DNA of 64,000 bases, taken from positions 78,090,135 through 78,154,134 of the forward strand of contig OY726569.1 of assembly GCA_963383645.1 (NCBI GenBank), read 5' to 3'. The position numbers and the translations under genes were made by a program. Numbering within the stretch: the first letter of the stretch is position 1; every line of letters begins with the position of its first letter. The DNA is from Muscardinus avellanarius. Taxonomy: Eukaryota; Chordata; Mammalia; Rodentia; Gliridae. The notes beneath the pieces are model-generated. The model searched no databases. It was not told the DNA's origin and was given only the letters and a program-made list of their open reading frames with translations. Positions 10,684-22,079 of the stretch are shown piece by piece.

Positions 10684-12156
10684 GGATGGAACCCAGGGTT
10701 GTTGTTGTTTTTAACCACCAGCTACACTCCCAGACCTATGTTTTTATATTTTATTTAAAAACAGGGTTTCACTACATTGCTGAGAGCCTCTCTAAGTAAC
10801 TAAGGCTGGTTTTGAACCTGTGGAATCCTCCTGTCTCAGCCTCCCAAGTCCTGGGATTACAAGCGTGGGCCACCACACCCAGCTTTTATTCTTTATTTTG
10901 AAACAAGGTCTCACTAACTAGCTAAGGCTGGTCAAGAACCTATGATCCTCCTGTCTCAGCCTCCCAAGTACTAGGATTACAGCATGCTCTAGCATGCCTG
11001 GTGCCTTTTTATTTATTTGGAAATAGTTGATGGAAGCCTCACTGAGTTGCTGAGGCTGGCTTCAAACTTGCAATCCCCCTGTCTCAGACTCCCAAATACT
11101 GGGATTGCAGGTATGCATCATCTCACCCAGCTTAGATGAGTTTTAATACTAGGTGACTTTTTCCCTTACTGTAAGAGATTGGTCATTCAATGTTCCAACC
11201 AGTGGTAACAGGGTAGAATATTTATTGGTCAAAGTCATGCAGAGGTATGTTGATATAAGGTAAGGCAACTGACCTTTTTATTATAAAAATCAGAGAATAA
11301 TCCTTTAAGAGAAGAGGAGTTGGGAGCATCTGCCTATTGAACAGTCTCAATTCTGCTTCAGTGGTGAATGACTGATGTCCTTGGAAAATCATAGTGTAAG
11401 TCTTAGAAGAATCATTCTAGCCAGGTGTTGTAGAACATGCTTGTAATCCCAGTACCGGGGAGGCTGAGACAGGAGAATCACAGGTTCACAGCTAGCCTCA
11501 GCAACTTGTGAGGCCCTCTGTAACTTAGTGAGACCCTGTTTGAAAATAAATAATAAAATAGGGCTGGAGGTATAACTTGAAGGTACAATGCCCTGGTTTC
11601 CATTACCAGTACCACAAAAAAAGAAACAAAAAAAAGAATCATTCTAATTTATTTATGTATTTATTTATTTATTTATATTATTGTGGTAGGTACTGGGGGT
11701 GGAATCCAGGGGCTTTTCTACCTCTGGGTTATCCTCCCAGACCTGGTTTTATACTTTATTTGGAAACAGGGTCTCACCAAGTTGCTGAGAGCCTCACTAA
11801 GTAGCTGAGGCTGGCTTCAAACCTGTGCAATCCTCCTGTCTCAGCCTCCCAAGCGCTGGGGTTACAAGCGTGTGCCACCATGCCCGACTTAAACTTTTTT
11901 TTATATCAGTGCTATAGAGCATTGTACAGGCCCATTCAATGAAAATGAGTTTTAAAGTTGATGTCCAAGACATCAAACATCATATTCAAGAAGCTCTAAG
12001 CATGGACAGGATAAACACAAAGAAAATTATCTTTAGCTGGGCATGATGGCACACCTTGAAATCTCAACACTTAGGAAGCTGAGACCAGAGGTTTGCAGCC
12101 AGCCTCAATGACTTATGGAGGCATTCCTTAACTTATCAAGATCCTGTTTCAAAAGA

Positions 12157-12169
12157 AAGGAAGGAAGGA

Positions 12170-12220
<51 letters not shown>

Positions 12221-12280
12221 GGGAGGGGAGGGGGGGAGGGGAGGGGAGGGGAGGGGAGGGGAGGGGAGGGGAGGGAAGAA
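12157..12280 (+). repeat. Homopurine tract (GGAA)n-(GA)n-(GGGGA)n
   Basis: Purine-only repeat of about 120 bp inside a plus-strand SINE, between its B1 and ID parts, whose A-rich linker it replaces. The ID part resumes at about 12293. Confidence 0.95.
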
Positions 12281-12341
12281 AAAAAGCAGTCTGGCTGGGG
12301 GTATAGCTCAGAGGTAGAATGTTCCTGGTTTCAATCCCAGC

Positions 12342-12380
<39 letters not shown>

Positions 12381-13140
12381 AGAGAGAGAATGAATGAATG
12401 AATGAATGAATTATCCTTAACATATCCCTGTAAAACCATTTATGGTACTTTTATAACATAGCTATAACTTTGCCACTTCCTAAAAAACTATGGGACCTAT
12501 ACCCCCTCCCTTCCAGCCTTCACGGGCTTTTAACTGTTCTAATCTGTTGGGTGGAGCTGAAGAGACACCACTCAAAACACAGGAAGAGGCCACTTGTAGG
12601 CACTCCTGTGACATTCCCAATGGAGGTGAGACTGTAGACCATCTCAGCCTAGTGTCAATAAAGTAAGTGAAAAGGAAAAAAACAAAAACCAGAAATCAGA
12701 CGATTCAGCCCTAGATATCTGAATCTCTCCAGCAAATGCTTAGAATGCCCTGTTGCAGAACAGAGCTGTCCCTCTCAAGCCCCATCCAAAATGAGTAATC
12801 GTGAACCAAACAAATGAGTGTTCTTGTTTTAGGTGACTTATGTTTGGGGTTTGTTTCTGTTGTCTATTGTGTGTAACAAACTGTTGGTAAATATCATATG
12901 TTGGTAAATACTGGGACAAGATTTATTTGGGGATAAATCTGGGAGGCGGCATCTGACTGGGAGAGAAGTTCATGAGTCAGGGGCCCCTGTCTTATGGACT
13001 AGGGGCTTTTATGGGGCATTAGGAAAAAGGGGTAGTTACACAGTCTTGGCTTTTTTCCATTGGTGTTCTACACAGGGGGCTGGACAGGTGGGTAGGTTTA
13101 TGGGCTGGAGGAAAGGAGGATGGTTAGAGACGACCCCTAC

Positions 13141-13193
<53 letters not shown>

Positions 13194-13229
13194 CTGGAGT
13201 TTTCTCCACCTCCTTTGGCCAAGCCTCAC

Positions 13230-13740
13230 AGCCAGACCTCACAGTGCCCACACAAACCACACCAAAGACTAATGGCTTAAAACAATATCCATTTATTTAT
13301 CTCAAGACTCTGTCAATTAGACAGGACTCAGTAGGAATGAATCGCCAAGTGGCACTGATGGGGCCGGGAGGACCTATTTCATAGTAGGGATGTTGGTCCT
13401 AGCTGTCAACTGGGAACTCAGGGCTGTGGGCTAGCAGCATTCTCAGTTGCTCTCCATTTGGGCATTTTCACTGGCTACTTAGGCTAAGTTCTAAAAGTAA
13501 GAATCTCAAGACAATAAAAAAGGCAGAATTTCATGGCCTTAATTTGACCTTGTCTTAGGAGCTACATAGCTTGCTCTAAGTGTTGATCATGGCAGTCATA
13601 AAGGCTGACCCAAGCACAAGGAGAACACAGAGTCTTTCTCTTGAAAGGAGAATGCCACAGTTCTGCAAGGGTATGTCCAGTGGGAAACACTGGAGCCATC
13701 TTTGGAAAGTACAATCTGCCTTCTGACCACACATTCCTTT
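13230..13740 (-). mobile_element. Old mammalian interspersed repeat, family not resolved
   Basis: The pattern 'ggcttaaaacaatatccatttatttatctca', then 'tagctgtcaactgggaactcagggctg', then 'actggagccatctttggaa', is typical of a degraded ancient mammalian repeat. I recognise the layout but cannot assign the family or its edges. Confidence 0.35.
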
Positions 13741-14450
13741 ACATGCAAAACATAAGCATCCTCCCTTTAAGGGCCCACATTCCCATTGATAGTAGACCAT
13801 GCTAAGGCTCCATCCAGGTCCAAGTGTTCTTCCTGTGTTTCAGGGTGATGCACCTCACAACTAGGGGCATTCTACCTCCAAGCTATACTCCAAGCCCTAT
13901 GTTTAATTATTTTGAAATAGGGTCTCACTAAGTTGCAGCGGGCCTGACAAATTGCTGAGGCTGGCTGCGAATCTGTGATCCTCCTGTTTCAGTCTCCCAA
14001 GTACTGGGATTACAAGCATGTGCCACCACACCTGGCTAGAATGATTCTTCTAAGATTGTCACACTATGATTTTCCAAGGACTACTCCTAGAAGCAGGATG
14101 TGAAATAAGATCTGATGTGGTCACTCATTAGCCTAAGCACATGACTATAAATCCAAGAGAAAAAAAAATTTTTTTTTTTTTTGAAGTTACTGGGTATGAA
14201 ACCCAGGGGCATTCTACATTCTGCCTCTGAGCCACACACCCTGCATCCTTTCTGATGCAATGCTGTTTTTACTTTAACTTTTGCAAAAATTCTTCATTAA
14301 CTTGAAGCTGTCTGCAATCCTATGATCCTCCTGTTGCATCCTCCAAAGTACTGGGATTACAAGCATGTACCACCACACCTGGCTCTAGACTCAACAATTT
14401 AGTGAGACCCTCAGCAACTTAGCAGGACCCAGTTTCAAAATGTAAATTAA

Positions 14451-16560
14451 GGATTTCCGGAAAGATGGCAGCCACAGCAACAATAGCTGGCAGTGGCCAA
14501 ATAGGACAGGTATTCCTCTGAGAAACCCCGGACATCAGATTTTGGTTTAATATCTGATTGGAACAATATATTGAGACATTTATAGCCATGACTTCCTAGC
14601 TAAAATAACAGCTGGGCATGGTGGCGCACACTTGTAATTCCTGCGCTTGGTTCGAAGCCAGCCGCGCTTGCTTAAGAGACCCTGTTTCCAAATAAAAAAA
14701 TGTAAAATAGGTCTGGGAGTGTAGCCCTGAGGTAGAAGGGCTTCCAGGAACCCCAGTACCACCAAAAAATAAATAATAAATAATAAAATAAAATATAAGA
14801 AAGAAGAGACGGACCAAGATTGTGGAGAAGGTGGAGGAGCAGTGGCCAGTATTCGGGAGAGGTAGATAAAAACCAATCCAACATGCCTTGAACTGTTGGA
14901 GAAATCTTCCAAAAAAACAAAAAAGACTGCTCCTGCCCCACATGCTCAGGAATTCTGGACAACATACTATGTAAGAAAAATGCTCCGGAGATGGAGATGG
15001 GCCACGATGGAAGTGACGGCAACAGCCAGCATTGGGGAAAGGCAGGTAAATTCATTCTAATCCACCCTGAACTTTTGAGGAAATCTTCCCAAAAGTAGAC
15101 TGCACCTGCCCCACATGCTCAGAAACTCTGGACAACATACTATGTAAGAAAAATGTTTGGGGCGTGTCAGATAGAGTCCTGCAGTCAGGTTGGCCAGCAT
15201 TGTGTGTCCCAGGAGCCAAGGGCGCTCCTGGCTGCTGCGCTTCTCTTCACAGCTGGGGCCGCATGCACTCTCCTGGTAAAGCTGTGGGCCTCTGCTCTTG
15301 GCAGGGAGATAAAACACATTGCTACTAAGTAGTTGGGCTCCCAACTCCTGCAAAAGACACTTACTGTTTTCTTTTGTTAAAAAATATTGAAGAGGAAGGA
15401 AGATGGCGGCAGCTGCAATTGCAGCTGCAGCAGCAACCATGACGCAGCAGTGATGGTTAGTAGCAGCCGAATAGTTTATGCATCCCCCTGAGAAACTCTG
15501 GACAACAGATTTTAATAGCTAGTTGGGACAACACACAGAAACATTTTCAGTCATCACATCCTATCTGAAATATAGGAGAGAGGGGAATTAGAGGCAAGAC
15601 TGCAGCACGGCGCCCGCCACTGCAAGAAAAGTGATTTTTGAGCCGGGTGTGGTGGCGCACACTTGTAATCCCCGTGCTTGGGAGGCAGAGACAGGAGGAT
15701 CGCGCAGGTTCAAAGTCAGCCGCACAGGCTGGCTTCGGAGACCCTGTTTTCAAATAATAATGTAAAAATAGGTCTGGGAGTGTAGCCTGGAGGTAGAAGG
15801 GCTTCCAGGAATCCCAGTACCACAAAAAAAAAAAAAAAAAAAAGAAAAGAAAAAAAGAAAAGTGATTTTTGGAGGGATATCCCAGAAGAGATCAGAAAAT
15901 AGACTGCTCCTGCCACCCATGCACAGGAATACTTAACAACATACTCTAGGAGAGACCAAGAAGGTGGTGATGGCGGCCAGTATTCAGGAGAGGCAGACAG
16001 ATCCAACCAAATCCACCTTGAATTTTTGAAGAAATCTCTCCAAAAGTAGACTGTTCCTGCCCCACATGCTCAGGAACTCTGAACAACATACTATGTAAGA
16101 AAAAGTTTTGCAGAAATGGACCAAAATGGAGGTAGCGATGGCAGCCAGTATTTGGGAGAGGCAGGAAGATCCAATCCAAACCACCTTGAATTTTTTAAAA
16201 TATCTCCCCCAAAGTAGACTGTTCTTGCCACACATGTGCAGGAATTCTGGACAACATACTATATAAAAAAAAATGTCCCGGGCAAGTTGGAGGGAGCCCC
16301 GCCTGCATTGCTGGGCTGATTCGCTGTGCTGGAGGTCCCAGGAGACCTCAGTTTATGGCCGCTGTGCTATTCTATGCTGTGCTGGGGGTCAGGGTGTGCT
16401 TGGAGCAGCAGATCCCGCTCTCTATGGTGAGGCTGTGAGCCTCCACTTTCAGTGGGGAGATAAAATCCATTGCTGCTAGGGAATTGGGCTCTCAGCTTCT
16501 ACAAATGACACATGCTGTTTTCTCCTACTAAAACATATATATATATGGAGGAAAATAGGA
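14451..16560 (+). mobile_element. Composite array resembling L1 5'UTR promoter monomers, two tandem copies
   Basis: Copy 1 (14451-15397) and copy 2 (15398-16560) share one order. Each begins with an aagatggc(a/g)gc leader (14461; 15400), then 'gaaac(c/t)c(c/t)ggacaacagatttt'. Next come monomers of about 150-165 bp: a head like 'gaccaagatggtggaggcggccagtattcgggagaggcag' and an ending 'cctgccccacatgctcaggaactctggacaacatactatgtaagaaaaa'. Each copy closes with a GC-richer block that ends 'gggagataaaa(c/t)(a/c)cattgctactaag'. Monomer endings fall near 14980, 15155, 15948, 16105 and 16275. The AAGATGGCGGC core at the head resembles the YY1-type motif in L1 5' UTRs. Plus-strand SINEs interrupt both copies (about 14611-14770 and 15641-15854). 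Assignment to L1 is inference; no L1 ORF follows. Confidence 0.5.
15641..15854 (+). repeat. B1-dID SINE with intact target-site duplication
   Basis: A plus-strand SINE is flanked by the 17-bp direct repeat aagaaaagtgatttttg (15624-15640 and 15855-15871). This proves retrotransposed insertion into the monomer array after the array formed. The tail is of the 'ggtctgggagtgtagcc...gcttccaggaatcccagtacc' type. Confidence 0.9.
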
Positions 16561-16845
16561 ACCTCTGTAAATGTCATGCCCACAGAGCCTGCCAGGTGGC
16601 AAGGCCAGGTCTGGAGCCAGCAAGGCCGGGCCCGGAGCCTGTTGCACAGCAGGCCTGGAACTGGGGCCTACTTCACAGCAAAGAGCCAGCGGGTTTCTTC
16701 AACTGTGTGGCCAGGAAGCAATAGAAGCTGCCGCTGCCTCACCTAATCTCTCGGCAGATTTCCAGACCCAAGTGACCTCTATTTAAAAAAAAAAATGGTT
16801 GTGAGTGAATCATCTTGTCAATGTTACTCACCTTCTGGCTTTCAG

Positions 16846-17470
16846 GTTTTCAGTAAGTGGGAATAAGTGTGGAGAAATAGAAGCTCTAATACATTGTTGG
16901 TGGGACTGCAAGTTGGTGCAACCACTTTGGAGAACAGTATAGAAGATCCTCAGAAGAAGGAAAACGAACTTACCATATGATCCAGCAATACCACCTCTGG
17001 GTATCTACCAAAAAGAATGAAAACCAAAACACCAAACTAATGCATGAACAACCATGTTCATAGCTGCACAGTTCATCATTGCCAACTGTGGAATCAGCCA
17101 GGATTTCAAACCTATGGGATATATACACAATGGAATTTTGCTCTGCACTAAGGGAGAACAAAAGTATGGCATTTACAGTGTAATGTCACACACACAAAAA
17201 AGAAATCAGATGCTTTTCTTAATGTGCAAAATATTAGGGAGAAATGGGTAACAGGAGGAACTCTAGATGAAGAAAGGACCCTATAGAGAAGCAATGAAGG
17301 TGACATATCTGAGGGGATAAGAGGGAGGATAAAGGAAACTCTGTAAAGCACATGATGTACTTAAACATATCAAAGTCAATCAGGAAGCCAAGCATGGGTA
17401 GGTGGGAGGGCGAGGGAAGGGATTAGAGATTGGCTAATTGGGTGATATGTGCATGTATATCTCTACAAGC
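16846..17470 (+). mobile_element. L1 (LINE-1) 3' end fragment
   Basis: Characteristic end-of-ORF2 DNA is visible: 'gtggagaaatagaagctctaatacattgttggtggga', 'ccatatgatccagcaataccacctctgggtatctac', 'atgttcatagctgcacagttcatcattgccaa' and 'gggatatatacacaatggaattttgctctgcac', followed by a 3' UTR. Frames are broken. It lies downstream of the promoter-monomer array with the L1 coding body absent, so both may derive from one internally deleted or recombined element. Confidence 0.85.
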
Positions 17471-18168
17471 TTTTGTTCCCACTGAGATGTATGACTACAA
17501 TGCACCTAAAAATTTATTTTAAAAAATGTAAATTAAAAAAGGTTGGGGGTGTAGCTCAGAGGTAGAATGTCCCTGGATTCAATCTCTAGTACAAAAAAAA
17601 ACAAAAACACACACAGTTGGGTATGGTGAGGCACACTTGTAATCCCTGTATTTGTGAGGCAGAGACAGGAGGATGGCAGGTTTGAAGCCAGCCTCAGCAA
17701 CTTAGGAAAACTCTGTTCTGTTAACAAATAAAAAATAAAATAGATTTGGGAGTATATCCCAGAGGTAGAAGGCCCATGGGCTCCAGCCTAAGCCCCCCCC
17801 CCCCAATTCACACACAAAATGTGGTAAAGTAAAACTAAAGTTACTTATCCCCCCAATTTCAGCATCATGGGTACGGGTCTCCCTCCCTCTTAGTTAGTCT
17901 GCTGCTCCTGCCAGGTTCCCAGCTCCCTTAACTCCACAGGTCCTCGTTGCTGCACAAAATCTTACTGTTTGTTTTTTTTTCTTTCTTTCTTTAAAGTTGT
18001 CCAGTAAATGGTCCCTTTATGAAACTCTTCTCAAATGACCTATTTTGCACGGGCCACTTATTTCTTAGCACAATTCTGATAAAACTCAAAACCGACACCA
18101 GGGTGCCTAGATCTAAGTGGAAAACAACACTAGTCCCCGGTACTGATGCCACAGGCAAAATAGCTTAT
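17471..18168. other. SINE pair and unique flank upstream of the second ACOT gene
   Basis: An ID tail lies at 17530-17600 and a plus-strand SINE at 17615-17800. From 17994 the sequence 'gtccagtaaatggtccctttatgaaact' is shared with ACOT6 upstream DNA at about 35729, but about 140 bp (18028-18168) are absent there. Confidence 0.7.
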
Positions 18169-18595
18169 GGAAAAAGCATAGCAGCGTTTTTACCTGTTAT
18201 GTTATTTAACAGTCTCAACAAACCTTTTCAGATAAAGAAACTAGATCCGAATCTTACATTTAAGAACCCCACTAGCATCAGACTGCCTGGAAGCAGCGCC
18301 AGGGCCCAGGACTTCTAGAAAAGGTAAGTAAGGGCCTGAGGGGCCAGCGGGTCACGTGGGATGCCCTGGCAAAAGCTCGACTTTGGGAACCCCATCCCTT
18401 CCGGTTGGTCTTTGTTCCTCGATTTCGACACTACGCGGGATGGAGGGTGCATTACGACCTGGGCAGACACAGTGCTCTCCATTCCGGGCAGCGCCGTGCG
18501 CCGCGAGCTCGGCGGGCAGCCGCCGGCGGGAGCGAGAAGTTCAGCGGCGACGCCCCGCGGGGCCGGGCTCCGACGCCCTCCCCTCGCCGCGGACG
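18169..18595 (+). promoter_or_regulatory. Shared promoter / 5' leader of the ACOT1/2/3/5-type gene
   Basis: The block has no visible difference from 35766-36192 upstream of ACOT6. It holds a perfect E-box CACGTG (18353-18358; USF/MYC/CLOCK-type site), a CpG-rich proximal half, and a strong consensus 5' splice donor AAG|GTAAGT at 18323/18324. That donor would suit a non-coding upstream exon. An in-frame ATG with G at -3 and G at +4 lies at 18440, 52 codons before the conserved start at 18596. No TATA box was seen. Confidence 0.6.
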
Positions 18596-19052
18596 ATGGC
18601 GGCCGCCCTGCTGGTGCAGCCCGCCGGCCGCGGCTGCTGGGACGAGCCGCTGCGCATCGCCGCGCGCGGCCTGGCGCCCGGGCAGCCGCTCACGCTGCGC
18701 GCGTGCCTGCGCGACGAGAAGGGCGCGCGCTTCCGGGCCCACGCGCGCTACCGCGCCGACGCCCGCGGCGAGCTGGACCTGGCGCGCGCGCCCGCGCTGG
18801 GCGGCAGCTTCGCGGGCCTGGAGCCCATGGGGCTGCTCTGGGCCCTGGAGCCCGACAGGCCGTTCTGGCGCCTGCTGAAGCGGGACGTGCGCACGCCCTT
18901 CGTCGTGCGGCTGGAGCTGCTGGACGGCCACGAGCCCGACGCCGGGCGGCTGCTGGCCAGCGCGGGGCTGGAGCGCCACTTCATGGCGCCCGGCGTGCGG
19001 CGGCTGCCGGTGCGCGCGGGCCGGGTGCGGGCCACGCTCTTCCTGCCGCCAG
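18596..19052 (+). CDS. ACOT1/2/3/5-type thioesterase, exon 1
   Basis: This exon encodes residues 1-152 plus one base. ATG 18596 has an optimal context (A at -3, G at +4) and starts [20 protein letters not shown], matching the standard start of cytosolic/peroxisomal type I ACOTs. It ends CCAG|GTGAGC. The whole gene encodes 419 residues, the length of rodent Acot1-class enzymes. Position between ACOT4 and ACOT6, and the AKL tail in exon 3, point to the rodent Acot3/Acot5 lineage rather than ACOT1 or ACOT2; sequence alone cannot decide, so no symbol is given. The exon is base-identical to ACOT6 exon 1, and from 18630 also to ACOT4 exon 1. A 52-codon in-frame extension from ATG 18440 is open and Arg-rich (it contains [12 protein letters not shown]) and might give a second isoform. 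Confidence 0.92.
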
Positions 19053-20079
19053 GTGAGCCGCGCCGCCTTCGTCTCCCTGGGCCCCGCGCTTTGCACGAAG
19101 GAAAGAGATAGGTCCCAACACTCCAGACGTGTGTGATGGAAGGCGGCCGGGGAGGTGGCCCTGCTGCTCCCAGACAGACACGTTCAAAGACATCATAAAG
19201 AAAGGAGGACACTTGCACTAATTAAAATAAAATAAAAACCGAGCTGGGCGTGGTGGTGCACGCTTGTAATCCCTGCACTTGGGAGGCTGAGACAGGAGGA
19301 TCGCACAGGTTCGAAGCCAGCCTCAGCTACTTAGAGAGGCTCTCCGCAACTTAGTGAGACCCTGTTTCCAAATAAAGTATAAAATATAGGTTTGGGAGTG
19401 TAGCCTAAAGGTAGAAAACACCCTGGGTTCTTTGCACAGTACCACCAAAACAAATATAAAACCCCTATAGGTAGTTTCACATTTCCACAACTCTTTAAAA
19501 GTTTCTCAGTGTTACAACTTTTCTTTCCCTTCCACAATTTGTTAATGTTTATGTAAATTAGCAGTTGCAATTGGGGAAGGCCTCTCTTCCTGACAACTAA
19601 GGAATGTTCTCAGATTATTGGGAATTTTTATATACAGAAGGAGCTAATGGCCATTGTAAACATGGAAGGACGCTCTGCATCTTAAGTAATCAAGGAAATG
19701 AAAATAAAGCTACAGAGTACATTTCACACCCTCAAGAGTGGCAAAAGTTTAGAAACCTAAACTTCTAATCTGTTTTTTCTAAACTCCTAAACTGTATTTT
19801 AATCAGTCAAAGAAAAAGAACCACAGCTACAAGACTCAACATGGATGAGTCTCCAGTACAGTGCTGTATGAAACAACCAAATCTCAGGAAAACGTTTCAT
19901 TGAGAAAAGTTCTAAAAAGAGGCAAAATAGAATGTTTAAGGTATATATACATGTAATTGGAGACACTATTAAGAAAATTAAAAAGGCCAGACAGAATCCA
20001 GGATGGCCCAGTGGAAGAAAGGGAACCAGGACTCAGGGGCTTCTGTGGTGTTACTAGTGGTGCCTATCAAGTGTTTGCT

Positions 20080-20155
<76 letters not shown>

Positions 20156-22079
20156 GAATTGAACCTAGCTGTACCCTTCCACCAGGCTTTTTTATTTTAT
20201 AAATTTTGAAACAGAGCCTAAGTTACTACACACTGCCCTTGAACCTGCTTTCCCTGGGTCTCAGATTCCCAAATGCTGGGATTACAGGCATGCACCATCC
20301 CGCGTGGCAGCTGTGTTCCTCTTTAAACGATCTATGTGAAAGACACACTTTTTATGTAAGTGGTGAATATATTCAGTACATGCAATCAAGCAGAATGAAT
20401 GTGCAGCCCATCGAGTACGTGCCCATTCATTGATCAGAATGCATGGAGGGTGTTCTATGCATCCATCCTGCGTGTCCCTTCATAGTGCTCCATCGTATGA
20501 ATGGAGCAGTTTGTATTCATTCACCAGCTGAAGAAGATAGGGTGTGTTTGCTGTTGTTTGCTGTCTGTGGGGGTTACGAATAAAGTTGCTACAAATACTT
20601 ACATGCAAGCTTTTGTGTGAACACAAGTTTTCTTTTGTCTTGGGTAAAGACCTAGGAGTGGGATAGCTTGGTAAGTATGGTAAGTATGCACTGGATTCTA
20701 GATTTTTTTTTTTTTTTTTTTTTTTGGTGCTGGTAATAGAACCCAGTGGCCTTCTACATGTAAGTTATACCGCCAGCCCTTTTATTTATTTATTTTGTGG
20801 TATTGGGAATTGGAACCCAGGGGCATTCTACTTGTATACTATACCCCAAGCCCTGTTTTTATTTTATTTTATTTTATTTTTATTTATTTTGTGGTATGGG
20901 GGATAGAACACAGGGCTTTCTACCTCTGGGCTACACTCCCAGACCTATTTATATTTTATTTGGAACATGGTCTCACTAATTAGCAAAGAGCCTCACAAAG
21001 TAGCTGAGGCTGGCTTTGAACCTGGGCAACCCTCCTGTCTCAGCCTCCCAAATATTGGGATTAAAAGTGTGGGCCACTACCCAGCCCTATTTTATATTTT
21101 AATTTTGTTTTTGCTTTTTTTTGGTGGTGGTATTAGGAGTGGAACCCAGAGCCTTTCTACCTCTGGGCTATACTCCCAGACCTATTTTTGGAAACAGAGT
21201 CTCACTAAGTTACTGAGAGCCTCACTAAGTAGCTGCGGCTGGCTTCGAACCTGTGTGATCCTCCTGTCTCAGCCTCCCAAGTGCAGGGATTACAAGTGTG
21301 CGCCACCACGCCCGGCCTTATATTTTAATTTTGAAAGAGGGTCTCACTAAGATGCTGAGGGCCAAGTTGCTGAGGCTGGTCATAAATCTATGATCCTCCA
21401 GTCTCAACTTCCCAAGTACTGGGATTGCAGGTGTGTACTGCACACCCAGCTTGTGCTGGAGTTTATAAGAGACTACTAACTGTTTCTACAATGGCTGCAT
21501 CATTTTTCATACCACCAGCACTGTCTGATGCTCTGTATTCTCAGTGGCAATTGGCATTGTCTGTTTTGGGCAAGGGATGGCAATGTTTGTATTGGTCTTA
21601 CTGTGGATATATGAATTTTTGTTGTTGTTATTGTTGTTGTTGTACTGGGGATGGAACCCAGGGGCCTTCTACCTCCATGCTACACTCCCAGACCTATTTT
21701 ATAGTTTTTACTTAGAAACAGGGTCTCTTAAGCCAGCGGAGGCTGGCTTTGAACCTGCACGATCCTCCTGTCTCAGCCTCCCAAACGCGGGGATTACTAG
21801 CGTGCGCCACCACGCCCAGCTATATGAAGTATTTTTGATGCCCCAGAAAAACATGCTCTCTGTGAAAATCTGTGGGGCTTCAGGGCTCTGGGTTTGTAGG
21901 GGAACGTGGACTGTACCTGGCAATTCTCTGGATGTTTGAAGAACAGAGGTCTTTCAAGCATTTTTGATTGTCAGTAATAATGTTGGTCCTCACCAAGTAG
22001 ACATTACATGGCTTTTGACACCACTGCAAAGACTTCCAGGAATACTTTAGTTTTGTGTTTTGTTTTGTTTCTACCCAAG
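19053..22079 (+). other. Intron 1 of the second ACOT gene
   Basis: Contents: a plus-strand SINE at 19240-19445; an old L1 ORF2-type fragment on + at about 19660-20010; a T/(TG)n run at 20081-20148; minus-strand SINEs near 20149-20310, 20703-20780, 20795-20860, 20890-21085, 21115-21316, 21317-21450 and 21622-21822; and minus-strand old L1 pieces at about 20400-20700 and 21451-21560. The acceptor CTACCCAAG ends at 22079. It has an A at -3 and a modest pyrimidine tract. Confidence 0.8.
20400..21560 (-). mobile_element. Old L1 3' region, minus strand, split by SINEs
   Basis: 'tattcattcaccagctgaagaagatagg', 'ttacgaataaagttgctacaaatac', 'ttgggtaaagacctaggagtgggatagcttgg' and, after several SINE insertions, 'tttctacaatggctgcatcatttttcataccaccagca' are the reverse complement of the well-known L1 3' coding region. 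It is old and degraded. Confidence 0.65.

Larger units (their letters stand above)
10391..14450. repeat. Intergenic SINE and microsatellite field between ACOT4 and the second ACOT gene
   Basis: Minus-strand SINEs or tails lie at about 10445-10510, 10510-10596, 10676-10885, 10886-11005, 11006-11130, 11680-11890, 13855-14035 and 14170-14390; plus-strand copies at 11418-11625 and 12035-12340. Microsatellites are (TATC)n 10411-10435, (TC)n/(TG)n 10596-10676, (GA)n followed by (GGGGA)n 12165-12280, (CA)n 12344-12376, (GAAT)n 12389-12411 and (CA)n 13142-13190. Non-SINE stretches 11131-11410 and 12412-13140 show no recognisable coding sequence. Confidence 0.8.

Noticed and set aside
18019..18318. 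99-codon ORF upstream of the second ACOT gene
   Set aside because: No recognisable protein, ordinary composition, and its 5' part is missing at the paralogous place upstream of ACOT6. Likely chance.
18452..19096. Long antisense ORFs across ACOT exon 1 (also 2036-2731 and 36049-36849)
   Set aside because: They mirror the GC-rich sense exon, where stop codons are rare on both strands. Composition is Gln/Arg/Ala-rich and no family is recognisable.
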